Shown in pieces: positions 26,567 through 35,490 of a stretch of DNA of 64,000 nucleotides. This DNA comes from Cellulomonas sp. SLBN-39 (GTDB taxonomy: Bacteria > Actinomycetota > Actinomycetes > Actinomycetales > Cellulomonadaceae). The notes under the pieces were generated by a model. The model had not been told where the DNA came from, did no database searches, and worked only from the letters and a program-made list of their open reading frames with translations. Each line of letters begins with the position of its first letter. The first letter of the stretch is position 1. Location of the stretch: contig NZ_VFOA01000001.1 of assembly GCF_006715865.1 (NCBI RefSeq), positions 2,852,001 through 2,916,000 on the forward strand. The letters are read 5' to 3'. Both the position numbers and the translations under genes were made by a program.

Positions 26567-27489
26567 CCACCGCCCCTGCCGCGCTCGCGCGGCCCCCGGC
26601 CCCGGGCCGGGCCACCCGGCGCGCGCCGCGGCGCTACGGGAAGGCGATCGCCTTCTTCGTCGCACCGTTCGGCCTGCTCTTCACGCTGTTCTACGTCGTG
26701 CCCATCGCCGCCGCGGTGTGGCAGTCGCTGCTCACGGTCGAGCGCGACGGCACGTTCGGCGCCGCCCGGCAGGTGTTCGGCGGGCTCGTGCAGTACGAGG
26801 CCGTCTTCCGCAACGAGGCGTTCTGGGAGTCCGTCGGCCGGGTGCTGCTGTTCGGCGTCGTGCAGGTGCCCGTCATGCTCGGCCTGGCGCTGCTGTTCGC
26901 GCTGCTGCTGGACTCCCCGCTGGTGCGCGGCAAGAAGTTCTTCCGCCTCGCCTACTTCGTGCCGTACGCGGTGCCCGGCGTCATCGCCGCGATCATGTGG
27001 GGCTTCCTGTACTCCCCGCGCCTGTCGCCGTTCACGGCCCTGACGGCCAACGTGCCGATCCTCGGCGCCGACCTCGTGCTGTGGGCGATCGCCAACGTCG
27101 TGACCTGGGTCTACGTCGGCTACAACATGCTCATCATCTACTCGGCGCTGCTGGCGATCCCCGGGGAGGTGTCCGAGGCCGCCGTGCTCGACGGCGCCGG
27201 CCAGGCGCGGATCGCGCTGTCGATCAAGGTCCCGATGGTCATGCCCGCGATCTCGCTGACCGCGATCTTCTCCATCATCGGCACGCTCCAGCTGCTCGCC
27301 GAGCCGCAGGTCTTCCGGTCCTTCAGCTCGGCCGTGACCAGCACGTTCACCCCGAACATGACCGTCTACGCGACGTCGGCCGTGCCGAACACGTCGTTGG
27401 CCGCCGCGTTCTCCGTGGTCCTGGCCCTCATGACGTTCGTGCTGTCGTTCGGGTTCCTCAAGCTGTCCCAGCGCAAGGAGGCGCGATGA
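26563..27489 (+). CDS. sugar ABC transporter permease, MalF type
   Basis: The 308-residue inner-membrane protein has six predicted helices and the EAA loop EAAVLDGAGQARIALSIKVPMV, the contact for the ATPase. It belongs to the CUT1 class of oligosaccharide importers and pairs with the next gene. The start overlaps the beta-galactosidase stop, and its stop overlaps the next ATG. No ATPase gene is in the operon; in actinobacteria a shared MsiK-type ATPase usually serves such importers, which I infer here. Confidence 0.92.
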   Translation: MTTAPAALARPPAPGRATRRAPRRYGKAIAFFVAPFGLLFTLFYVVPIAAAVWQSLLTVERDGTFGAARQVFGGLVQYEAVFRNEAFWESVGRVLLFGVVQVPVMLGLALLFALLLDSPLVRGKKFFRLAYFVPYAVPGVIAAIMWGFLYSPRLSPFTALTANVPILGADLVLWAIANVVTWVYVGYNMLIIYSALLAIPGEVSEAAVLDGAGQARIALSIKVPMVMPAISLTAIFSIIGTLQLLAEPQVFRSFSSAVTSTFTPNMTVYATSAVPNTSLAAAFSVVLALMTFVLSFGFLKLSQRKEAR

Positions 27490-28388
27490 CCACGCTCCAG
27501 GCCCGCCCCGCGCGCAGCGCCGCGGCGGCCAGCGCCCCGGGCCGCTCGGTCCGCACGCCGGTGGTCCCGCGGATCGCCGCGATGACGGTCATGGTGGTCT
27601 TCACCGGGTACTTCCTGTTCCCGCTGTGGTGGCTGCTCGTCGCGTCGTCCAAGACCCGCGGCGACGTCCTCGGCACCAACCCGCTGTGGTTCGCCGACCT
27701 GCACCTGGTCGACAACGTCCGCGACGTCCTGACGTACCGCGACGGGCTGTTCGGGCAGTGGATGGGCAACTCGCTCCTGTACGCCGGCGTCGGTGCCGCG
27801 GTCGCGACGCTGCTCGCCTCGATGTGCGGCTACGCGCTGGCCAAGTACCAGTTCCGCGGCCGGGAGGCGCTGTTCAACGTCGTCCTGGGCGGGGTGCTCG
27901 TGCCCGCCACGGCCCTCGCGCTGCCGCTGTTCCTCATCTTCTCCGCCGTCGACCTCACCGACACCTACTGGTCGGTGCTGCTGCCGAGCATCGTCAGCCC
28001 GTTCGGGGTGTACCTGTCGCGGATCTACGCCGCGGCCAGCGTGCCCGACGAGCTCATCGAGGCCGCCCGCCTCGACGGCGCCGGCGAGATCCGGACGTTC
28101 TTCGGGGTGTCGGTGCGCCTCATGGTGCCGGCCCTGGTGACCGTCTACCTCTTCCAGTTCGTCGCGATCTGGAACAACTTCTTCCTCCCGCTGATCATGC
28201 TGCGCGACGAGCGCAAGTTCCCCGTGACGTTCGGGCTCTACACCTGGAACTCCCAGGTCAACCAGATCCCCGAGCTCAACACGTTCGTGCTCGTCGGCGC
28301 CCTGCTGTCGATCATCCCGCTCGTCGTCGCGTTCCTCGCGCTGCAGCGGTTCTGGCGGGGCGGCCTCGGCGCCGGCTCCGTCAAGTGA
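27486..28388 (+). CDS. sugar ABC transporter permease, MalG type
   Basis: The 300-residue partner permease has six helices and the EAA loop EAARLDGAGEIRTFFGVSVRLM. The first helix (MTVMVVFTGYFLFPLWWLLVA) follows a short Ala/Arg-rich cytoplasmic tail. It forms the CUT1 channel with the preceding MalF-type subunit. The ATG at 27486 overlaps the upstream stop by four bases. A 62-bp gap follows before the binding-protein gene; I see no strong hairpin in it. Confidence 0.92.
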   Translation: MTTLQARPARSAAAASAPGRSVRTPVVPRIAAMTVMVVFTGYFLFPLWWLLVASSKTRGDVLGTNPLWFADLHLVDNVRDVLTYRDGLFGQWMGNSLLYAGVGAAVATLLASMCGYALAKYQFRGREALFNVVLGGVLVPATALALPLFLIFSAVDLTDTYWSVLLPSIVSPFGVYLSRIYAAASVPDELIEAARLDGAGEIRTFFGVSVRLMVPALVTVYLFQFVAIWNNFFLPLIMLRDERKFPVTFGLYTWNSQVNQIPELNTFVLVGALLSIIPLVVAFLALQRFWRGGLGAGSVK

Positions 28389-28450
28389 CACCCCCAGACC
28401 ACACCCCCAGCAGCAGTACGTCCCATCCCTCGATGAAGAAGGAAACCCCC

Positions 28451-29791
28451 ATGCACCAGCGCACGCGGACGGGCACCGTCGCCCTCCTCGCCTCCTCCCT
28501 CCTGGTCGGCACGCTCGCGGCGTGCTCGACCGGTGACGACACCGCCGCCGGCGGCGCCGACGCCGCGGCCTGCGAGCCGTCCGAGGGCACGGTCGAGCTG
28601 AGCTTCACGTCCTGGATCCCCGGCATCGAGACCGCCGTCGAGACGTGGAACGAGGCCAACCCGGACATCCAGGTGACGGTCCAGACCGGCCCCAACGGCA
28701 ACTCCGGCACCTACCAGAACTTCTTCAACCAGCTCGAGGCCGGCAACGCCCCCGACCTGGGCCAGATCGAGTACGACGCGCTGCCGAACTTCCGCGTCCA
28801 GGACGGCCTGGAGGACCTCTCGGCGTGCGCCGACGTCGTGGCCGCGCAGGAGCAGTTCGTCGACTGGACCTGGGGCCAGGTCACCCTCGGCGACGAGGAG
28901 TCGGTCTGGGCCGTCCCGCAGGACTCGGGCCCGATGGCGCTGTTCTACCGCGCCGACCTGTTCGAGGAGAACGGCATCGAGGTGCCGACCACGTGGGAGG
29001 AGTACCAGGCGGCCGCGGAGCAGATCCGCGAGCTCGACGGGTACATCACCAACTTCTCCCAGTCGGACGTCAACCAGTTCGCGGGCTTCGTGTGGCAGGC
29101 CGGCGGGCAGTGGTTCGCCAACGACGCCGACGGCTGGTCGGTCACGCTGGCCGACGACGCCTCGACGCAGGTCGCCGACTACTGGCAGGGCCTGATGTCG
29201 GACGACCTCGTCGCGACGTACCCGGCGTGGACCCCCGAGTGGGACAACGCCTACAACTCCGGCGAGGTCTGGACCTGGGTCTCCGCGGTCTGGGGCGCCA
29301 ACTCCATCGCGTCGGGCGCGCCCGACACGGCCGGCAAGTGGGCGGTCGCGCCCATGCCGCAGTGGGAGGCCGGGCAGAGCGCCGCGGGCAACTGGGGCGG
29401 CTCGTCCACCGCGGTCTTCAAGGGCACCGAGCACCTGTACGAGGCCACGAAGTTCGCGCTGTGGCTCAACACGTCCGAGGAGGCGCTGACCATCCTCAAC
29501 GAGGAGGCCAACATCTACCCGGCCACCACCGCCGGCCTCGAGCTGCCGGTGCTCCAGGAGGGCGTCGAGTTCTACGGCGGCCAGGCCATCTACGACGTGT
29601 TCGCCGAGGCGTCCGCGCAGGTCAACCCTGACTTCGTGTGGGGCCCGACGATGACGCAGGTCTACACCGACGTCTCCGACGGCTTCAAGGAGGCCGCGAC
29701 CGGCCAGGGCACGCTCCTGGACGCGCTCGAGGCTGCCCAGTCCTCCACGGTCGAGGCCCTCGAGGCCCAGGCCATCCCCGTGAAGCAGTGA
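28451..29791 (+). CDS. sugar ABC transporter binding lipoprotein, family 1
   Basis: The 446-residue protein has a lipoprotein signal with lipobox LAAC (Cys25), followed by a short Asp/Ala/Gly linker. The mature domain (VELSFTSWIPGIETAVETWNEANPDIQVTV) is typical of MalE-like proteins. It is the likely galactoside or galacto-oligosaccharide receptor for the two permeases upstream. The ATG at 28451 is preferred because AAGGA lies seven bases upstream; an earlier in-frame ATG at 28433 adds six residues and has no ribosome site. Many Trp and Tyr residues (SAVWGANSIAS, PAWTPEWDNAYNSG) suit sugar stacking. It ends four bases before the alpha-galactosidase start. Confidence 0.92.
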   Translation: MHQRTRTGTVALLASSLLVGTLAACSTGDDTAAGGADAAACEPSEGTVELSFTSWIPGIETAVETWNEANPDIQVTVQTGPNGNSGTYQNFFNQLEAGNAPDLGQIEYDALPNFRVQDGLEDLSACADVVAAQEQFVDWTWGQVTLGDEESVWAVPQDSGPMALFYRADLFEENGIEVPTTWEEYQAAAEQIRELDGYITNFSQSDVNQFAGFVWQAGGQWFANDADGWSVTLADDASTQVADYWQGLMSDDLVATYPAWTPEWDNAYNSGEVWTWVSAVWGANSIASGAPDTAGKWAVAPMPQWEAGQSAAGNWGGSSTAVFKGTEHLYEATKFALWLNTSEEALTILNEEANIYPATTAGLELPVLQEGVEFYGGQAIYDVFAEASAQVNPDFVWGPTMTQVYTDVSDGFKEAATGQGTLLDALEAAQSSTVEALEAQAIPVKQ

Positions 29792-29795
29792 CGCG

Positions 29796-31916
29796 ATGAT
29801 CCACCACCTGCGTGCCGGGGGCGTGAGCCTCGTGGTCGACGCCCCCGGCACGCAGGTGCCGTCGGTCCTGCACTGGGGGGCCGACCTCGGGCCCCTGCCG
29901 GCCGACGCGCTCGACGCGCTCGCCGGGGCGGTCCTCCCCGCCGTCCCGCCCAGCTCGATCGACGTCCCGCTGCGGCTGTCCCTCGTGCCGACCCTCGCCG
30001 AGGGCTGGTCCGGGCAGCCCGGTGTGGCGGTGCACCGCGCGACGGGTCCCCTCGACGTCGCGCTCGTCTCGACCAGCGTCGAGGTGCGCGGCGAGGACGG
30101 CGACCAGGTGCTCGTCGTCCTCGCCGCGGACGCGGCCGCCGCAGTCGGTGTCCGCACCGAGCTGCGCCTGGCGCCCGAGGGCGTGCTGACCGTGCGCCAC
30201 ACCCTGACGAACACCGGCGACGACGCCCTGCACGTGCAGACCCTCGACGTGGTGCTGCCCGTGCCCGACCGCGCCCGCGAGCTCGCCGACCACACGGGCC
30301 TGTGGAGCCACGAGCGCCGCCAGCAGCGGCTGCTGCCCGGGCACGGGGTGTGGCTGCGCGAGGGCCGGCACGGCCGCCCCGGCCACGACGACGCCTACCT
30401 GCTCGTCGCCGGGACCCCCGGCTTCGGCACCCGCACCGGTGAGGTCTGGTCCGTCCACTGCGCGTGGAGCGGCGACCGCCGGCTGTGGTCCGAGCGCTCC
30501 CCGCTCGGACCGTCCGCGCTCGGCGGCGGCGAGCTCTGGGCCCCCGGCGAGATCACCCTCGCCCCGGGCGAGGAGCTGACCACGCCGTGGCTCGTGGCCA
30601 CCTGGTCCGGCGACGGCCTCGACGGCCTCAGCGACCGCCTGCACGCCCGTCACCGCCGCCGCCGCGGGCCCCTGCGCCCCCGGCCCCTCGTGCTCAACAC
30701 CTGGGAGGCCGTGTACTTCGACCACGACCTGCCCACGCTGTCCCGCCTGGTCGACGTCGCCGCGCGCGTCGGCGTGGAGCGGTTCGTCCTCGACGACGGC
30801 TGGTTCCGCGGACGTCGCGACGATCGCACCTCCCTCGGCGACTGGACCGTCGACCCCGACGTCTGGCCCGACGGCCTGCACCCGCTCGCGGAGCGCGTCA
30901 CGGCGGCCGGCATGGAGCTCGGCCTGTGGGTCGAGCCCGAGATGGTCAGCGCCGACTCCGACCTGGCCCGCGCGCACCCCGACTGGGTCCTCGGCCGCCC
31001 CGCCGCCCTGGAGTGGCGCCACCAGCGGGTGCTCGACCTCGCGCACCCCGGGGCGTGGGCCCACGTGCACGACGCGCTCGTCGCGCTGCTCGAGGAGTAC
31101 CCCGTGCGGTTCCTCAAGTGGGACCACAACCGGGACCTGCTCGTGCCCGGCGCCCACGCGCAGACCGCCGCCCTGTACCGGATGCTCGACGCGCTGCGCG
31201 CCCGGTTCCCCGAGGTCGAGGTCGAGTCGTGCGCGTCCGGCGGCGGCCGCGTCGACCTGGGCGTCGCGGAGCGCGTCGACCGGTTCTGGGCCTCGGACAC
31301 CAACGACCCGCTGGAGCGGCAGGAGATCCACCGCTGGTCCACGCTGCTCCTGCCGCCCGAGCACCTGGGCGCGCACCTCGGCGACGCCCGCGCGCACACC
31401 ACGGGCCGCACCAGCGACCTCGGGTTCCGCCTGGCCACGTCCCTGTTCGGGCACGCCGGCATCGAGGGCGACCTGACCCGGTCCGACCCCGCCGAGCTCG
31501 CCGCGGTCACCGCGTGGGCGCAGGCGTACCGGCGGCTGCGCGGCCTGCTGCACACCGGCACCGTCGTGCGTGCCGACGTCCCCGACCCCGCCCTGGCCGT
31601 GCACGGCGTGGTCGCGGCTGACCGCTCGGAGGCCGTCGTCGCGCTGGTCGCGCTCGCCGCGCCGCAGGCCGCCCTGCCCGCACCCGCGCGCGTGCCCGGT
31701 CTCGACCCGGCGCGGTCCTACCGGGTGACGCACGTCGACCTCGGCGCCGGTGCGCCGCTCACCGTCGGCGACGCACCGCCCGCGTGGTGGGCGGACGTTC
31801 TCGCGGGCCGGGACGTGGTGCTGCCCGGTGCGGTGCTCGCGCAGACCGGGCTCGCGCGGCCCCTGCTCGCGCCGCAGCAGGCCGCCGTGCTGCACCTGGT
31901 GGCCGTCGACGGCTGA
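29796..31916 (+). CDS. alpha-galactosidase, glycoside hydrolase family 36
   Basis: The 706-residue enzyme cleaves alpha-1,6-galactosides such as melibiose and raffinose-family sugars. GH36 landmarks are clear: VLDDGWFRGRRDD, WVEPEMVS, nucleophile Asp443 in LKWDHNRD and acid/base Asp501 in ASDTNDP. An N-terminal beta-sandwich (about 1-290) precedes the barrel and a small C-terminal beta domain follows. There is no signal peptide. It is the last gene of the galactoside operon. A beta- and an alpha-galactosidase behind one importer suggest the locus handles mixed galactosides, for example from galactomannan or raffinose sugars. Confidence 0.94.
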   Translation: MIHHLRAGGVSLVVDAPGTQVPSVLHWGADLGPLPADALDALAGAVLPAVPPSSIDVPLRLSLVPTLAEGWSGQPGVAVHRATGPLDVALVSTSVEVRGEDGDQVLVVLAADAAAAVGVRTELRLAPEGVLTVRHTLTNTGDDALHVQTLDVVLPVPDRARELADHTGLWSHERRQQRLLPGHGVWLREGRHGRPGHDDAYLLVAGTPGFGTRTGEVWSVHCAWSGDRRLWSERSPLGPSALGGGELWAPGEITLAPGEELTTPWLVATWSGDGLDGLSDRLHARHRRRRGPLRPRPLVLNTWEAVYFDHDLPTLSRLVDVAARVGVERFVLDDGWFRGRRDDRTSLGDWTVDPDVWPDGLHPLAERVTAAGMELGLWVEPEMVSADSDLARAHPDWVLGRPAALEWRHQRVLDLAHPGAWAHVHDALVALLEEYPVRFLKWDHNRDLLVPGAHAQTAALYRMLDALRARFPEVEVESCASGGGRVDLGVAERVDRFWASDTNDPLERQEIHRWSTLLLPPEHLGAHLGDARAHTTGRTSDLGFRLATSLFGHAGIEGDLTRSDPAELAAVTAWAQAYRRLRGLLHTGTVVRADVPDPALAVHGVVAADRSEAVVALVALAAPQAALPAPARVPGLDPARSYRVTHVDLGAGAPLTVGDAPPAWWADVLAGRDVVLPGAVLAQTGLARPLLAPQQAAVLHLVAVDG

Positions 31917-31920
31917 TCGT

Positions 31921-31954
31921 CCCGCCGCGCACGACCCCTCCGGTGCGCGGCGGG
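31921..31954. terminator. bidirectional hairpin terminator after alpha-galactosidase
   Basis: CCCGCCGCGCAC (31921-31932) pairs perfectly with GTGCGCGGCGGG (31943-31954) around a 10-nt loop. It sits between the convergent ends of the galactoside operon and the TetR gene. Confidence 0.75.
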
Positions 31955-31964
31955 CCGGGGTCGG

Positions 31965-32528
31965 TCAGCGTCGCGCGGGGACGGGCGTCAGCAGCAGCCC
32001 GCGCAGCGCCAGGTCGGCCGCGCGCTCCACGGCCGCGGCGGCCTCCTCCGGTGCACGGAGCGCGACCACGCCCTCGAGCATCGCGAAGACGAGCATCACG
32101 TCGGCGGTGGTCGCGTCCGCCCAGGCGGCCCCGGCGGCGTGCGCCTCGGCGAGCGCCCGGGCCAGCAGCCCCCGCACCCGCGCGGTGACCTCCGCCAGAT
32201 GGGTGACGCCCTCCGGCGAGCGGCGCAGCGTCGTCAGCAGGCCGGGCGAGCTGGCCTGGCGGGCCCCGACGGCGTGCACGAGCAGGTGCAGCGCGTCCGC
32301 GCCCGGCATGCCCGCCACGCGGCGCTCGAGGGCGTCGACACGCGCGTCGAACACGGCGGCGACGAGCGCGGGCCGGTCGGGGAAGTGCCGGTAGAGGGTG
32401 GCGCGTCCCACCCCGGCGTGCTCGGCGACGAGGTCGAGCGACACGGCGGACCCGTGCGTCTCGAAGACCTCCTCGGCGGCGGCGACGAGGCGCGCGCGGT
32501 TGAGCCGGGCGTCGCGTCGTTGGGTCAT
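31965..32528 (-). CDS. TetR-family regulator
   Basis: The 187-residue protein has an N-terminal TetR helix-turn-helix (SLDLVAEHAGVGRATLYRHFPDRPALV) and a helical ligand domain without recognisable specificity. It is transcribed away from the GAF chemoreceptor gene and converges on the galactoside operon. Its target could be itself or a remote gene; I see no obvious palindrome in the 304-bp gap upstream. The ATG at 32528 is the only reasonable start. Confidence 0.88.
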   Translation of the reverse strand: MTQRRDARLNRARLVAAAEEVFETHGSAVSLDLVAEHAGVGRATLYRHFPDRPALVAAVFDARVDALERRVAGMPGADALHLLVHAVGARQASSPGLLTTLRRSPEGVTHLAEVTARVRGLLARALAEAHAAGAAWADATTADVMLVFAMLEGVVALRAPEEAAAAVERAADLALRGLLLTPVPARR

Positions 32529-32832
32529 GACGGCAGGCTAACGACGGCCCCGGCGAGGGGCCTCGTCGGGTGCGGGTGAACCTCGGGCGTGGCCCGGGTC
32601 ACACCGGTCGTCACCGTCGGGGTCACGGGGTGGTGTCACGCAGGGCCGACCGGGTGATGTGCCCGTGGGCGGTCCGGCCGGGTCGTCCCGGTCTGCGACT
32701 GCGCCACGCGGGGGAACCTCGCCGTGCCGGGAGTCTTCGCCCTGGCCTGCGGCGTTCCACGACGCGACCCCGTCCGACTACCCGGTGGACGGACCCGACC
32801 GGACGTCCGTCCAGAACCAGGAGGACACCCCC
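32529..32832. other. 304-bp intergenic region
   Basis: This divergent gap between the TetR and GAF chemoreceptor genes holds no convincing ORF. The plus-strand end carries the ribosome site AGGAGG (near 32819). I see no clear promoter pair, palindrome or RNA structure in the rest. Confidence 0.5.
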
Positions 32833-34389
32833 GTGCTCACCCGCAGCCGGACCCGCTCCGAGCTCGACCGTCTCGCCGGCGAGGCGACCCGCGCGCAGGC
32901 CGACGTGGCCGCCATCACCCAGGTGGCGCAGGTCATCCAGGCGGCCCGCACCCTCGACGAGGGCGTCGTCGCCGCGCTCACGGTCGTCCGCGAGCAGTTC
33001 GGCTGGGCCTACGGGTCGTACTGGGCGATCGCCCCCGGCGAGAAGGTGCTCCGGTTCGTGGCCGAGTCCGGCGACGCGGGGGACGAGTTCCGCCGCGTCA
33101 CCCGCGAGGCGTCGTTCGCCGAGGGCGTCGGCCTCTCCGGCCGGGCGTGGCGCGCGCGGGGTCTCGTCAGCGTCCGGGACCTCGGTGAGCTCGCCGACTG
33201 CGTCCGCGCCCCGGCCGCGCAGCGCGCGGGTGTCCGCTCCGGCGTGTGCTTCCCCCTGACGGTGAACGGTCAGGTCGTCGGCACGATGGACTTTTTCACC
33301 ACCACGGTGCTCGAGCTCGCGCCGACACGGCTGCGCGTCCTGGAGACCGTGGGCCTGCTCGTCTCGCAGGCGCTGGAGCGCCTGGCGGTGGCGGCGCTGC
33401 AGGCCCAGGCCGTCCACGACACGGAGGCCACGACGGCGGTGCTGCGCGCCGTCTCGTCGGCCACGAGCGCGCCCGACGTCCTGCGCGGTGCGCTGGACAC
33501 CATCCGGGAGGGCTTCGGCTGGGCGTACGGGTCGTTCTGGGAGATCGACGCGCAGGACCGCGTGCTGCGGTTCGCGCAGGAGTCCGGCGACGCCGGACCG
33601 GACTTCCGCCGCGTGACGCGCAAGGCGACGTTCGCCGAGGGGGTCGGGCTGGCCGGGCGCGCCTGGCGGGCGCGCGAGCTGGTGTTCGTGCCCGACCTCG
33701 CCGAGGTGACCGACTGCGTCCGCGCGCCCGCGGCGCGCGCCGCGGGCGTGAAGTCGGGCGTGTGCCTGCCGATCGTCGTCGACGGCGCCATCGTCGGCAC
33801 CATGGACTTCTTCGTCCTGGAGACGATCGCGCTGACGGACGGGCGCCGCGCGGCGCTGCAGAACACGGCGTACCTCGTCGGTCAGGCCCTCAGCCGGTTC
33901 GCGGCGGCCGACCGGCTCCGGTCCGCGGGCGAGGAGCTCATCACGTCGATCGAGGAGGTCGAGCGCAACGTCGTCGCGGCCACGTCGGTCGCGGCCGACG
34001 GGCAGCGCCTCGCGCTCGCCGCCGACCAGGACGTCGCCGGCCTGGGCCGGTCCAGCGAGGAGATCGGCCAGGTCGTCAAGACGATCCAGACGATCGCCGC
34101 GCAGACCAACCTGCTCGCTCTCAACGCGACCATCGAGGCCGCCCGTGCCGGTGAGGCCGGCCGCGGGTTCGCGGTCGTCGCCAACGAGGTCAAGGAGCTC
34201 GCCAACGAGACCGCGTCGGCGACCACCGAGGTCGGCGAGAAGGTCGGTGCCATCCAGAGCCAGGTGGCCGCCGCGGTCGCGTCGCTCGCGGGGATCCGCG
34301 ACGTCGTCGAGCGCATCAACGAGACCCAGAACGTCATCGGCTCCGTGCTCACCGAGCAGGTCGCGGTGACGCGCGCGATCCTCGACTGA
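32833..34389 (+). CDS. soluble chemoreceptor-like protein with two GAF domains
   Basis: The 518-residue protein has two repeated GAF-type domains (about 40-190 and 196-365) followed by a methyl-accepting signalling hairpin. The domains are near-copies: each has FGWAYGS, RFxxESGDAG, FRRVTR, EGVGL(S/A)GRAWRAR and an MDFF strand. The hairpin tip [13 protein letters not shown] with [13 protein letters not shown] (about 421-446) should bind CheW/CheA. No membrane segment or signal peptide is present, so it is a cytoplasmic receptor. The hairpin is short on both sides of the tip. The GTG at 32833 is chosen because AGGAGG lies eight bases upstream; earlier in-frame starts lack a ribosome site. The GAF ligand is unknown; each has a conserved D/[11 protein letters not shown] segment with one Cys. 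Confidence 0.88.
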   Translation: MLTRSRTRSELDRLAGEATRAQADVAAITQVAQVIQAARTLDEGVVAALTVVREQFGWAYGSYWAIAPGEKVLRFVAESGDAGDEFRRVTREASFAEGVGLSGRAWRARGLVSVRDLGELADCVRAPAAQRAGVRSGVCFPLTVNGQVVGTMDFFTTTVLELAPTRLRVLETVGLLVSQALERLAVAALQAQAVHDTEATTAVLRAVSSATSAPDVLRGALDTIREGFGWAYGSFWEIDAQDRVLRFAQESGDAGPDFRRVTRKATFAEGVGLAGRAWRARELVFVPDLAEVTDCVRAPAARAAGVKSGVCLPIVVDGAIVGTMDFFVLETIALTDGRRAALQNTAYLVGQALSRFAAADRLRSAGEELITSIEEVERNVVAATSVAADGQRLALAADQDVAGLGRSSEEIGQVVKTIQTIAAQTNLLALNATIEAARAGEAGRGFAVVANEVKELANETASATTEVGEKVGAIQSQVAAAVASLAGIRDVVERINETQNVIGSVLTEQVAVTRAILD

Positions 34390-34456
34390 CCGGGCCCGCC
34401 CCCCGGGGGGTGCGGACCGGTGGTGCTCTATAAGTCGTCAGTGATATACAGGAGGC

Positions 34457-34852
34457 ATGGAGGCACTCGCCGCGCTCGCCGACCCGGTGCGCCGCTACGT
34501 CCTGCAGGTGCTCGCGCTCGGCGAGCGCCCCGCCGGTGACGTCGTCGCGGCCGTGCACGGTGAGTTCGGCATCAGCCAGCCGGCCGTGTCGCAGCACCTG
34601 CGCGTGCTGCGCGAGCACGGCCTGGTCACCGTGCGCGCCGAGGGCACCCGTCGCGTGTACGCGCTCGACCCGCGGCCGCTCGCCGCGGTCGAGGCCTGGC
34701 TCGCGGACCTGCGCCGGGGCTGGGAGCAGCGGCTCGACGCCCTCGGCACCGAGCTCGCGCGCGGTGCCCGGTCGCGCCCCGACGCACCCTCTGCACCGCC
34801 CGCGTCGACCGGCGTGGACGTGACCGGCACCTCACCGAGGAGGACCGCATGA
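34457..34852 (+). CDS. ArsR-family regulator
   Basis: The 131-residue winged-helix protein starts with ALADPVRRYVLQVLALGERPAGDVVAAV and has the recognition helix SQPAVSQHLRVLREHGLVTVRAEGTRRVYAL. It lacks the Cys metal sites of classical ArsR/SmtB sensors. A CAGGAGG ribosome site directly precedes the ATG. The stop overlaps the SRPBCC gene (ATGA). ArsR-SRPBCC pairs of this type are common in actinobacteria, and the regulator usually controls its own operon. Confidence 0.9.
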   Translation: MEALAALADPVRRYVLQVLALGERPAGDVVAAVHGEFGISQPAVSQHLRVLREHGLVTVRAEGTRRVYALDPRPLAAVEAWLADLRRGWEQRLDALGTELARGARSRPDAPSAPPASTGVDVTGTSPRRTA

Positions 34853-35490
34853 AGGACATGCTCGACGAGATCGGGGCGACCAGGCGGGCCGTCACCACAG
34901 GCACCCTCCCCGCCGGTGAGGCGCACGTCGTGGCGCTCACGCGGGAGTACCCGGCGGCCCCGGCCGACGTCTGGGACGCGATCACCACGCCGGAGCGCAT
35001 CGCCCGCTGGTTCCTGCCGGTGAGCGGCGACCTGCGGCTGCACGGCACCTACCAGCTCGAGGGCAACGCCGGCGGGCAGATCCGCGTGTGCGAACCCCCG
35101 CGGCGGCTCCGGGTCACCTGGGTGCTCGGCGAGCCCGGACCGGAGGACGACTCGCGCGTCGAGGTGCGCCTCGACCCGACCCCGACCGGCGGCACGCTCC
35201 TGCACCTCGAGCACGTCGCCGTCGTCCCCCCGGCGTTCTGGGACCAGTACGGGCCCGGTGCGGTCGGTGTCGGCTGGGACCTGGGTCTCCTCGGCCTGGC
35301 CGCCCACCTGGCCGGGACCGACCCCGGCGACCCCGCAGCCCTCGAGGCCGACCCGGCGATGCACGAGGTCATGCGCACCAGCGCCCGCGCCTGGGGTGCT
35401 GCGCACGTCGCCTCCGGCGCCGAGCCGGCGGCCGCCCAGGCGTCCGCCGCTGCGACCACCGCCTTCTACGTGCCGTCCGACGGCGCGTGA
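34849..35490 (+). CDS. SRPBCC (AHSA1-like) domain protein
   Basis: The 213-residue protein has the START/Bet v1-like fold signature of the AHSA1 branch: VVALTREYPAAPADVWDAITTPERIARWF near the N-terminus, then GTYQLEGNAGGQIRVCEPPRRLRVTWVLG and a long C-terminal helix region. Such proteins form a hydrophobic pocket for small ligands; the physiological ligand is unknown. It is translationally coupled to the ArsR gene upstream and, through GTGA, to the ThuA-like gene downstream. Confidence 0.88.
   Translation: MKDMLDEIGATRRAVTTGTLPAGEAHVVALTREYPAAPADVWDAITTPERIARWFLPVSGDLRLHGTYQLEGNAGGQIRVCEPPRRLRVTWVLGEPGPEDDSRVEVRLDPTPTGGTLLHLEHVAVVPPAFWDQYGPGAVGVGWDLGLLGLAAHLAGTDPGDPAALEADPAMHEVMRTSARAWGAAHVASGAEPAAAQASAAATTAFYVPSDGA

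Noticed and set aside
34390..34456. GC-rich run after the GAF chemoreceptor as a terminator
   Set aside because: Pairing possibilities around 34391-34410 are short and overlapping; no stable single stem could be drawn.
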